A DNA stretch of 64,000 bases from Oenanthe sinensis (Eukaryota; Streptophyta; Magnoliopsida; Apiales; Apiaceae), in NCBI GenBank assembly GCA_028671895.1, contig CM053810.1, positions 60,699,501 through 60,763,500 of the forward strand, in the 5' to 3' direction. Below are positions 22,598-33,776 of the stretch, in pieces. Under the pieces are notes generated by a model. The model saw only the letters and a list, made by a program, of their open reading frames with translations. It had not been told where the DNA came from and ran no database searches. Within the stretch, counting starts at the first letter, position 1. Each line of letters starts with the position of its first letter. The position numbers and the translations under genes were made by a program.

Positions 22598-22814
22598 GGT
22601 GGACTTTCCAATCATTTCTAATCATTTCCAAAATCATTTTCGAGATTTTTGTCTGAATTGCTCAAGGATCAAACAGTGGTTTTCCAGCTGATTTTCATGC
22701 CCAGAATCCAAGTGCGAACAAGATTTGTTCATCCTTCTTCGCCGGAATCTTCAAGCGAGGCCAGCCTCAGTCAACACTCATCCAGCGATTCGAGCCCCCC
22801 TTCTCACAGCAAAG

Positions 22815-23086
22815 GTAACGACCCGAACTCATTATTTGTGTCTTCGTTTTGTCTTGCATTCATGTATAGAGCATTCATTTAATCATTCATGCATATGAAC
22901 TCCACGCGATGCGACCCAACTCCCCGGATCGCATCACCTCACACACCCCCGCTTCTCTTCGCATCGCGATCCTGACTTTAGATTTAGGACCGGCTCGTGT
23001 GCGATGTGAGGACACTTAGTAATTTCCCAAATTTCTCTTCTTTAGTTTAAGAGCACACACCTTACTTGGTTCACCATCTATTTCAG
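22815..23086 (+). other. Leader intron of the antisense ORF
   Basis: Donor AAAG|GTAACG at 22815 and acceptor CTATTTCAG ending at 23086. The ATG of the long ORF follows immediately after the acceptor. Both sites are conserved in the second copy (about 34381-34652). Confidence 0.6.
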
Positions 23087-25617
23087 ATGTCGAGCGATTC
23101 GGGCACAAGTACGTCCTCACCTCTTAGCCATTATCCCAAGGAGCTGCGTGGTTCGGCTGAATTCCAACGCGAGCAGAATGAGATCTCGGGCACACATCGC
23201 CATCCAATTGTCCCAGGGACGGAAATCAGCCCCGAGGCGGCTGCACTCATAGCTCGGGTCGAGCAGTCGAGCTCAAATTCCTTTATATTGAACATGGACC
23301 CGTCCTGGGCCATAGAAGATTCTGACCGGCACGAGGGCCTTGAGAAATGGAGGAAGAAGAAATCAGTAACCCCTATCGACCTCTCTTTCTTGAATGCCGG
23401 GCCGGGCTTTTTAACAAAAGAAGCAGCCGAGGAGGAGATCGCTCGTCGGGTCGCGGGCCAAGCTGCTCAGGCTCAAACTGGCGAGGAGCCCCTTCATCCC
23501 CAATAGCCAATTCCCGTTCGTAGCGATTCGAGCTGGAGTGAGCTCGGGAGTGCATACTATGAGCCCCGTGACCCGAAGGGCAAGAGGGTTCGCACCGAGG
23601 TCGATCTTGACCTAGAGGATGAAGCGACCTCTCATTGGGTCGAATCCTCAGACAGCGAAGATGATGATGCTGTGACCAGGTCGATTGACCTTGAAAATTA
23701 TGATTTTGTGCCGGAGGAATCTGAGGGCGAGGCTTATGCACCTCCTGATCAGCCCGAGCTGGAAGGGCCGATTTTCTTGGGTGCGAAGCCGTTAAGTGAC
23801 GGAGCGAGCAGTTCAACGACGAAGCCGTCTTCTCCTCGCCACTTTGCTGCCAAAGACATATCCACTAGCTTGACCTCAGAAACTTTGGCCGAGGTGGTGG
23901 AACAATACAGGCTGGAGGGTCGCATCGTTCTACCCAGGCCTCGTCAGAGATGTTATAGATTTAACCACTCAGAGAATGGCGGTCGCGTTCCTCGGATGGT
24001 TCTGTCGACCTCGCTTCTGAAAGTTGGGATCGCATCGCCCATGCACCCGTTTGTCCAGGATGTATGCAAGTATTTTCACATCGCTCCCTTACAAGTAAAT
24101 CCAAACGGCTGGAGGTCGGCCATCGCCCTGTTTCTTCTTTACAAGAAATTAAACTATCCCGAACTCGATGCGAAGACCATGGGATACTTTTTAAATCTCA
24201 AATCTTCCGGCAAAAAGGATTTCGGGTACCTTTACTTGTCTGTCTGGCCGGAGTTCAACGGAAAAAATCTACTGCACGGCGCCCCGAGCAACGTGGGACA
24301 CTGGAAGGATCCCTTTTTCTATGTGTTCGATGCGACCCGGGTTCAAACCCACTTCAATTACAAACCAAGTAAGTGCAGCCAGCCACTTCGCTTCGCCCCA
24401 ATTTCTTTTCACATTATTGAGACTGACCTTAATTTATTCGTTCTTTTTCTAAGTGCTCCTCCTCGTACTCCTCTTACTGGCGAAGCCAAAGAGCGAGCTG
24501 ATAGCATTCTACAACTTGCGGTCGAGGAGAGAAATGTGAAGAAGTTGGTGACGACCTCGAACCTGGTCGCTCACGGATTTTTGAAAGAAGGGGCGAGGCT
24601 GACTCCAAAGAAGGGAAAAGCCATCGCGAGCTCAGCCCATAAATCTTCTGCGAAGCGGTCACGAACTGAGTCCGGTATATTACCTACATCTCTAACTTCG
24701 CATCGCATGCATATGTATCATGTTTGCATTTTTCTGCATTGTTGTTAACTGCTTTCTGACCGCTTCGTATGTTGCATGCAGATATGTCTAAATCTAACAT
24801 CGTTCCTCCTTCCTTCACCGAAGAGGACGATGAGGTCGCTGTGATTGCTCCTCCTCCAAGGCCAAAGGACATGAAGGCCTCGGGTAGCAAGCCTCCTCGG
24901 GACGACTCAAGGAAAAGGCCGTCGGACGCTGAGGTCGTAAAGGCGGATCAGAAGAAGTAGCGAAGCGAAGTTGTGGCCGTTGTTCCTCCTCACCCTGCTG
25001 CGAATGCTTTTGCGAAGCTGGGCCACTCTCATGTGTCCGAGAGCGATCTAAACTTATGGGCCCAGTCTTCTATGGAGGAGAACAATGCTGCTCTAACTCG
25101 GGCCGCGGCTGAGCTATTTTATAGGCAAGCGAGCCGTCATAAGGAGATGCGAGCTCAAGCTCAGCAAAATGCCATCCTTCACTTCAAGGTCGAATCGATG
25201 GGGGGCGAGAAGAAGAAGCTGCTCGAGGAGCAGAAAAAACTGAAGGATGAGCTCAGCCCGCTGAAGAGGGATCTCCGGTCCGCGAAGGACAAGGCCAAAG
25301 AGCTGGAGAAGGAGTGAGCTGCTTTAGATGAGAAGTTGAACGAGCTCCAGACTCAGATCGCCACTCAAGAGGCTGCGATCTCTGCTTTTGCTGGAGAGAA
25401 GAAGGAGGCAGTTGCTGAGGCCTCGGCTCTTGGGCAGGTCAAATTCATGAAGTCTTTTATGAAGAAGGTTCCTGACTTCGACTGGGGTTTGCTAGGCGAG
25501 GCGACCCGGGTCTATGCGGAACAGCTTCGTAAAGAAGTAGAGGAAGAGGCCTCTCAGCGAGCCGTAGAGCTCGAGGCGAAGCGGGCTGAAGAGCAGCAAC
25601 AGGAGGAGGCCTCGTAG
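23087..25617 (+). pseudogene. Antisense ORF of the Tat-type element (Transposase_28-like protein, 807 codons, three stops)
   Basis: Reads against gag-pol between the 3' LTR and the pol gene. The coding part is 23087-24674 joined to 24782-25617; intron 24675-24781 with GTATATTACC and GTTGCATGCAG restores an aspartate codon. The N-terminal third is acidic and serine-rich. The middle (about 24000-24360) has PMHPFVQDVCKYFHIAPLQ and GWRSAIALFLL, typical of plant proteins annotated as putative gypsy-type transposon domain. The C-terminal third is a lysine/glutamate coiled coil. In-frame stops at 23504, 24958 and 25315 break it, but no frameshift occurs. Such antisense ORFs are known from Tat/Retand/Ogre elements; their function is unknown. 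Confidence 0.75.
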
Positions 25618-26428
25618 TTTGCTTTCTCATTTGTAATTCATTCCTGAACAAGTACTTTGTGATCGTTTGCGAGCTAAATTTATGGGTTGCGGGCACCGAC
25701 TATGCCTCGCATTTGTACTAATTTCATAGTTGCCTTTTTATGATATTTATTGCATCTTCTTTCTGTTCGCCTCATCTTACTTATATATGTTTTTCTGTCC
25801 TGCTCTCATCGCATATCATATCTTCATATTGCATATTTCCTTCTAATTTGCTTAACTGTTTTGAGACCGCTTTGACGAACTGATTAAGACTTCACTTCGC
25901 GAGGCATACATGGCCTCGCACGTTTATGGCCTCGCATAGGGGCCCGATTCGTATGCCTTAGAACCGAATGGCCTCGCACCGATGCTGGCCTAAGCTCGTC
26001 CCAACGGGGCCCGTGGTTATGGCCTCGCATCGTTCATTTATGTGACGACGGGGCCCCACGTCGCGTCGCTTGGTTGGCCAATAGGCCTCGCCTAGCTTTG
26101 CAATTTCTGGCCGCACATTGTCAATCTTTTCATATTTTCAAAATTACCAACTGCTTCCAGGTCGCTACCCGTGAGTTTGCTTCTCATTTGCCCAGTTCGA
26201 TCTGACCTCGCACGAGGGGGCCTTGTCTGAGCACCTTCGAATAGAAATGGCCTCGCATGGGGGGCCCGGTTCATATGCCTTAGAACCGAGTGGCCTCGCA
26301 CCGATGCTGGCCTAAGCTCGTTCCAACAGGGCCCGTGGTTATGGCCTCGCATCGCACATTGATGTGACGACGGGGCCCCACGTCGCATCGCTCGGCTAGC
26401 CAACAGGCCTCGCCAGTTACATGGGCAG
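25618..26428. repeat. GC-rich spacer with a 169-bp direct repeat
   Basis: Two copies of about 169 bp (25926-26094 and 26247-26415) carry many GGCCTCGCA words, ATGCCTTAGAACCGA and GACGACGGGGCCCCACGTCG. The spacer separates the convergent 3' ends of the antisense ORF and pol, so it may hold the element's polyadenylation signals; that role is inference. Confidence 0.8.
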
Positions 26429-29400
26429 CTAAGGTAAATACTTCTTGAGATGTTCCGCGTTCCAGGCTCGCGGAATGGGCTTGTCCTTGAGGTCGGTGAG
26501 GTGATAAGTGCCCTCCCAAAGAACAGTCTTGACCTTATAGGGGCCTTCCCAGTTAGCGCCGAAGACTCCATGTGCCTGAATCTTGGTGTTTGGAATGACC
26601 CGACGTAGGACTAGATCTCCAACTCGGATAGGACGGGCTTTCACTTTCCCATTGTAGTGTCTAGCTGTCCTCTGATGGTATGATGCTAGACGGGCTTGAG
26701 AATCTGCCCGGGTCTCTTCAATCATGTCGAGGTAGAGTCAGTGGTTGACCTCATTATTATTGGGGTCAAAATGATCTCGACGGAATGATCCGGAGCCAAC
26801 TTCTATAGGTACAATGGCTTCACATCCATATGATAAGGAAAATGGGGTCTCACCAGTAGTGCTCCTCGGGGTAGTGTTGTAGCACCAGAGGACCCTAGGG
26901 AGTTCTTCGGGCCAGTTGCCCTTGTTTTCATCCAGCTTAGCTTTCAGATTGTGCTTGATTATCTTGTTTACCGCTTCTGTCTGGCCATTTGATTGAGGGT
27001 GGCAGACAGCTGAGAAATCCTTTCTGATGCCCAAATTGTCACAAAACTCTCGCATTTCCTTGGAATCAAACTACTTTCCATTGTCTGAGATGAGCTTGTA
27101 AGGGATCCCGAACCTGCATACAATAGATCTATACACAAAGTCTTTAAGTTTCTTGGCAGTGATGGTGGTTAGGGGTTCAGCCTCGGCCCACTTAGTGAAA
27201 TAATCGACTGCTACTACAGCATACTTGACCCCTCCCTTAGCTTTCAGGAGCTCTCCTATCAAATCAATCCCCCACATGGCGAAGGGCCACGGGCTCACCA
27301 GAGAGGTGAGTGGAGCAGCGGGGATGTTGCTGAAGTTGGCGTATCTCTGACACTTGTCGCAAGATCTGGCGAATTCAAAGGCATCGTGCTTGAGAGTAGG
27401 CCAGTAGTAGCCTTGGCGGAGAATCTTGTGGGCTAGAGAACCACCCCCCGTGTGATTGCCACAAATGCCTTCATGTACCTCTCGAAGTATGTAATTGCAT
27501 TCGGCCCCATCAACACATCTGAGAAGTGGGATATTGAAGCCCCTTCTGTAGAGGACCTCATCGTAGATAACATACCGGGCGGCTTTGTACTTGATTCTCC
27601 TAGCTTCATTTTTGTTTTCAGGTAAAGAACCCGTTTTTATGTATTCCCAAATCGGGGCCATCCAAGTTGGGGCTGGGGCTTCAGTTTCAACTTCCATCAA
27701 CTCAAACGATGAAGGCTTCTTCTCATCCAATTCCTCAGGAACACTGGGCCTCCTCTGAATTTCAAGGGGGATGACCCCTAGCAGAGTGGCCTCACGCTGA
27801 GAGCCGAGTTTGGCCAGCGCATCCGCATGAGTATTTTGATCCCGTGGGAGTTGTTCGATCTTGACTTCTTTGAAGAGGCTGATGAGCCGTCGGGAGCAAT
27901 TGAGGTATAGCTCAGTACGGGGACCCCTAGCTTGGAACCCCCTGTTGATCTGGTAGACAACCAACATGGAGTCGCTGAAAATATTCAGATTCTCTACCTG
28001 CATTTCCAAGGCTAGCTTGAGGCCAGCTATGAGGGCTTCATATTCAGCATCATTGTTTGTGGCTTAAAAGGTGAAGTGGACAGCTGTGCTGAGTCTGTGC
28101 CCCTCGGGAGTGATGAGTTCTATTCCTGCCCCAGCTCCCACATTATTTACAGCCCCATCAACATATAAGGTCCACCAAGGAGCGCTGTTCTCGTTCACTT
28201 TTGCTTGCGTGGTGCTTGAGACCCCCACGAGAGCTTGTGAGCTCTCCTCACTGTGAGATGGAAATTCCAAAATGAAGTCGGCAAGAGCATGGCCCTTTAT
28301 GGCACTGCGGGGCTTGTAGGAAACATCGAACTGGCCTAGCTCGACTGCCCACTTCAATAATCTGCCAGATGTTTCTGGTTTGTGCATCACCTGCCTTAGC
28401 GGGTAAGCGGTTCTCACCTCAATCTGGTGAGCCTGAAAATAAGGTCGGAGCTTCCTTGATGCCAGAATGAGAGCATAAACCAGCTTTTCCATGTTAGAAT
28501 ACCGGGTCTCCACATCAAGCATCCTCTTGCTTACGTAGTACACGGGAAACTGAGTGCCCTCTTCTTCTCTAACCAGCACAGCACTAACCGAGTAATCTGA
28601 GACAGCAAGGTAAAGAATCAAAGTCTCCCCTGCTAGAGGCTTGGATAGGAGAGGCGGGCTGCCTAGATGCTCCTTGATTTTTTGAAAGGCCTCCTCACAT
28701 TCAAGAGTCCACTCGAACTTCTTTCCTATCTTCTTGATTGCCTTGAAGAACTCTTGGCATTTGTCAGATGATTTTGAGACAAAGCGATTCAAAGCTGCTA
28801 TCCGACCAGTTAGGCTCTGCACCTCCTTGACATTTCTGGGCGACCTCATTTCTATTAGGGCTTTGATCTTGGCCGGGTTGGCCTCGATCCCTCGATGATT
28901 AACAATGAAGCCTAGGAATTTCCCGGATTCTACCCCAAAGACACATTTTTGGGGATTGAGCTTCATCCGGTATTTCTTCAAGATGTCAAACATCTCGGCT
29001 AAGTGGCCAACGTGATCCGCGGCCTCCTTAGACTTAACCATCATATCATCCACGTACACTTCCATAGTTTTGCCTATTTGCTTCTCGAACATCATATTGA
29101 CCAGCCTCTGGTAGGTAGATCCGACATTGAGTAGGCCAAAGGGCATCCCCACGTAACAGTAGAGACCCCTATCAGTGATGAAGGCTGTGTGCTCCTGATC
29201 AGGTTCGTACATGAGAATTTGATTGTATCCCGAATAAGCATCCATGAAGCTAAGTAGTGTGTGACCAGCAGTTGAGTCCACTAGCTGATCAATTCTCGGT
29301 GGAGGGAAGCTATCTTTGGGATAATGCTTGTTCAGATCTGTGAAGTCTATGCAGGTCCTCCATTTCCCGTTTGGCTTTTTTACAAGAACCGGATTGGCCA

Positions 29401-32400
29401 GCCATGAGGGATAGAAAGCTTCCTTGATGAGCCCGACCTTGAGGAGCCGGTCCACCTCTTCTTTGAGAGCTTCGGCTCTTTCTCCGCTGACAGGACGCCG
29501 TTTTTGCCTCACCCCTTTTTTACTTGGGTCAATGTTGAGACGATGACACATAACTGTCGGGTTGATCCCTACCATATTAGCGTGAGACCAGGCGAACACA
29601 TCTAGATTGCTTTTGAGGAAGGAGACCAGAGAGTTCCTCATTTCCGGATCAAGATTAGAGCCAATCTTCAGCCATTTAGAAGGATCCTGGGCGTCTACCA
29701 GAATTGTGATAGTATCTTCAGCTGTCCCAGCTCTTTCTACGTGAGTGGGCATTCGCGGATCAATATCCATCTCGAAATCCTGAGTCATACTTGCTTCTCC
29801 CACTTATTCAACAGAGAGCCCTTCCTTGCTTTGATCCTCCAATATGTACCCCTTGGGTCCACTTGGATTTACTAGTCTTTCGGTGGTGACTATGACTTCA
29901 GGAGTGAATCCGCTGGGGAGATATGGCATTGCTGAGGTCTCCTTTGGAACCCATTTCCCTTTACTGATTCTTTTTTCTAACTACTCTGGGGTCTCTTCAT
30001 CGTCGCTAGCTTCTTCCACAATTCCTTCTAGAAAAGTTTGGATTGGCTGAGAGGGTTCCATCATGAGTACCCCCGGTACCGGCTCTACTTGAATTCCCAT
30101 GCTTTGTAAATAATCTTGTGGGAGCTCTTCGATGGTGATGATGTTGACCATGGTATCATCCGAGCTTGGCTTGTAATCATCTACATTTATGGCTTCCACC
30201 TCTCTGCTTGCCTTTTCAGCTGTTCTGAGGGCCTTGTTATAACATTCTCGGGAGTCATATTGGCAGCCCTTGACACATCCTACCCCCTTGGGAGTGGGGA
30301 ACTTCATTGAGAGGTGGTAAATGGAGGTCACCACTCTCATTTCCTTTAGTATGGGCCTGCTAACTATGGCGTTGTAGGCGGAGTGCTGGTCTACCACCAT
30401 GAAATCAGCAACCTGGGTGGTCATGCAGGGCTCCTCCCCTAGAGTGACGGGGAGTTTGATGAGGCCCTTGACGCTAACCGAGTCCCCGGTGAACCCGTAG
30501 AGCTGGCCGATAGTAGGTGTGAGATCCTTGTCGAGGAGACCCATCTTCTGGTAGACATCATAAGTGAGGACATTAACAGCACTTCCATTATCGACAAGTA
30601 CTCTATGCACATTCGAGGATCCGATCTTTATCTTAACTACCAGGGCATCACTATGAGGGTGATGGACCCATTTAGCGTCCTCCTCGGTAAACATAATATC
30701 AGTTTCCTCTCCCTTGAACAGCTTAGGAGGTCTCTGCGAGAGGTGATGAATATTAGTGAGGGGACGCTCCTTGGCCTCTCTAGCATATCTCTCCATAGCT
30801 CGCTTGCTATCTCCACCAACGTGAGGACCCCCGATGATAACGTGGATGCTGCCCTCTCTAGTACTGCCTAGCCCAGGTCTCTCTTTATTCTGAGGAGCCT
30901 TATCTTTCGAAGGAGGAGGTGGGACGCTATGATAGTCACCCCCCTGATGTCTCTTCACTTCTCTTACCACCCATTCAGTGAGGTGACCGCTCCTGATGAG
31001 GTCTTCAATCTGATCTTTCAAATGTCTGCAGTCGGCAGTGTCATGGCCCGACTGATCATGATAGGCACAGAACTTCCGAGAGTCCTTTCTACCGTAATTC
31101 GTCATTGGTGGAGGCTTCTTGAAAATTCCCTTAGTGGCATTGATTGCGTAGATGTGTTCAATTGGGGCCACCAGGGGGGTGTGGCGATTGTACCTCGGAT
31201 AGGGCCTCATATCCTCTGATCGGTTTCTCTCGAGGGACCTTTCTCTTTCCCTTTTGCCAAACTTCCTCGGGCTGGGGCTTCTGTCTCTACGACCTCTGTT
31301 TCTATTATCCGGACTTCGGGATCTCTTGCGCTTGTTATTCTTCCCCCGGCCTCCACTGTTGTTACTTTTCTTCAAATCAAGCATAGATTTCTCCACCCAT
31401 TTAAAGGGCTCGGCCTGCCGGTAAAACTCAGACAATGTTTCAGGTGTCTTAGCTTGAAGACTCTTCCAGAAATCAGTTCCCTCCTTAAGCCCTGCTATCA
31501 GGAAGTTCTTTACGGCCTCCTCGGTTGCTCCTCTAACCCGGGGTACTTCGGCATTAAATCTCTTGAAGTAGTCCTGCAGGGTCTCTCCTTCCCTTTGCTT
31601 GACATTAGCGAGAGTCGCCACAGGTGGGGCATAGAACATAGAAGACTTAAATTGCTTGATGAAAATATCTGCCAGTAGTTCCCATGAGTCGATCATGATG
31701 GGCCCAAGTTTGGAGAACCACTGTTGAGCACTGCCTCTGAGAGTGGAGACCCGGTAGACCTCCATTTCAGTGTTGAAGCGGATTAGATATTCGGCTGGGT
31801 CAGTATCACCATTGAAAGTGAGATTCGGGTTGTTTCTGAAGACGATGGGCAAAGGTGCGACCCGGATCTCATTAGTGAAAGGCGACTGAGTGGAGATGGG
31901 ATTTGGAGTATTCTTTTCTTTCTCCATACGCTCCAAGAGTTGTCTAAGATCGTTCATGCGAAGGTTTCCCAGCCTCTCCTCATTATCGTTTTCATTGCTG
32001 GCTCTATGTGATGGAGGCGGTGCCTGTTCACGCCTTCGACCTCCGCCCTCTCCACTTATGGCGGACTGGGCTTCCTCATTTCTTCCTCTGGGAGGGGGCC
32101 TCTCTGGTCCATGAGCACGATACGGGGACCTGGCGCGCTCGCGATTGCGAGGGGGTCCTTCCGCCTCACGTGCGGGACTCGGGGGCCTCGCCTCAATGTT
32201 TTTAGTTCGGGCTCTCTCCAACTTTATTCTCAGGTCATGCTCTGTTAATCTTTTCCCGACTCTGTCAAAAACACTGGTTGCCTTCGCCTCAGAGGGGGCT
32301 GAGCCATGAAGCGACCTGAGAGGGGTCTCATGGGCCTGCCGCGCCTGACTGGGGGGCACTTCATCCCATTCCAATGATTCATCTCTTCCTTCCTCTCCGG

Positions 32401-32698
32401 CTTCATTATTGAAGTCGTTTATGAGGTCACGAGGCTGCACAGTCGACCTGAGCTTCTTAGACTTATTGGCCCTCCTCATTCTTCGCCTGGAGCTCATGCT
32501 AGTCTTCCTAGAGGCGCTTCTCTTCTCCATCCGCCTCATTCGTTTGTTGAACTCGAGCATCTGGTGACCCATCTCATCCAAGAACTCCAAGAGCTTGGGG
32601 TCAGTCTGAGGCGGGTTCTCATTGATGTTTCTCGGGGTCTCGTCATCCCCAGCTCTGTCACTTTCAGAATCGTGTCCGGTTCTCCTAGAATTAGACAT
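26429..32698 (-). pseudogene. Gag-pol polyprotein of a Tat-lineage Ty3/gypsy element, 2089 codons in one frame with five stops
   Basis: A single frame runs from ATG 32698 to the stop at 26429. Order: charged N-terminus; capsid region (RGSAQQWFSKLGP, LANVKQREGETLQDYFKRFN); C..H..GHDTADC zinc motif; aspartic protease (VLVDNGSAVNVL); reverse transcriptase (VYVDDMMVKS); RNase H (TLYVDGAVNN); a second RNase-H-like domain (EYEALIAGL, FSDSMLVV, HADALAKLGS); and integrase with an H-C finger (CDKCQRYA), MWGIDLIG, LISDNGK and NGQTEAVN as the D,D,E residues. The double RNase H and antisense ORF indicate the Tat lineage. Stops lie at 29981, 29804, 28064, 27071 and 26738 with no frameshift, so the copy is probably inactive although recently decayed. 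Confidence 0.9.
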
Positions 32699-32730
32699 CC
32701 TTCTCCCTCAGATGTCAAGTAGCCCCTCCT

Positions 32731-32742
32731 TCTAGCGCCAAT
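32731..32742 (-). promoter_or_regulatory. Primer-binding site of the gypsy element
   Basis: Immediately inside the 5' LTR the - strand reads ATTGGCGCTAGAAGG, with the TTGGCGC core seen at many gypsy primer sites. The matching tRNA was not determined. Confidence 0.7.
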
Positions 32743-33776
32743 TGTTATAGGGAGAAACTGGTATAACAGTAATTTGGAGGTTTGCGGGAATCACGGAGCA
32801 AAATATGATGATTTTGCTGATGAACTTGATGAAGAACGCGAAGAACACGGGTGGAAAGTGATGGATTTTGGTAGCTGATCTTGTTGTTGATTCGTTAGAA
32901 GACCAGAGAAAATATTTGCTCTCTTGCTGCCAACTGTGGATTCATTTGAAACAAGAGGTCTACGTACCCTTTATATAGGGGTTCAAGCTACACGTAGTTC
33001 TTGGAGGACAAGTTACCTATATGGGCTAGGTATTGGTCCGGTCCATCAGACCCAAATCCTTAGACGTGCTGGGTTTTGGCCCAAGTCTGTGTGGATGTGG
33101 AGGGCAAACTTCCCAGATGTCTGTAACTACCATGGCCCAAGCCCGTTAGGTCCCCGTAAGGAGTTATGCGCGATATGGCCTCGCGAGGGTAGTTGTGCGT
33201 GATGTGGCCTCACGGGAGCAGTATGTAGAGGTGACCCTGTACGGATCCCTTGATGAGATGAGAGCCCGTAGGGCTAGCTGTCTTCAAATATGTTGAGATA
33301 TTACCCCGGGGGGCCTTCTATAGTCTTCAGATTAGCAAATAGTATCAAGTGAGGTGAGCTCATGAGGCTAGGAGATTTTCAGCTAATTATGAGAAATCCG
33401 TGCCAAGTGCTCCGGGCTAGCGAAGCGATCCGGAGGCAGTGAGCCTGGCCAAGCGATCCGGTCTGAGGGCCTCTCTACCAAGTCTATGCGACCTGGGAGA
33501 TGATGAGAAACGAACCGGGCTGAGGGCCGGTTGAAGCGAACCGGGCTGAGGGCCAGTTCTCTTCTCTCTTCCTTCCTGAAGCTGAATAAATCTAAGGCTG
33601 GTGAGCTAGCGATGCGACCCCACGCTAGGCCAAGGGCCTTAGAATATTTTATCATCTTTAGCACGACGCACTCTGGATGTGGGCTTTGTAGCCATGTGAG
33701 CCCAGATGCAAGGTGGACCGGCCAATTTATGTCATTGGGCCTGCCTAGGACCCATGTCCAAATATTGGGCATAACA
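32743..33776 (-). repeat. 5' LTR of the gypsy element (1034 bp)
   Basis: Same termini as the left LTR (TGTTATAGGG ... GGGCATAACA) and nearly identical to it except for one 35-bp indel and scattered substitutions. The - strand TATA lies at 32971-32977. It is not followed by host DNA but by polypurine tract and internal sequence (33777 onward), so it lies inside a tandem array. Confidence 0.9.

Noticed and set aside
22649..22882. Short ORF upstream of the antisense ORF as a first coding exon
   Set aside because: Joining at the predicted splice site does not match the MSSDSG frame, and the second copy has a stop (AGCTAAGG). It is treated as leader.
24364..24453. Additional intron in the antisense ORF (GTAAGTG ... 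TTTTTCTAAG)
   Set aside because: Splicing there would shift the frame of the following TGEAKERAD segment, whereas reading through keeps it open. Left as coding, with some doubt.
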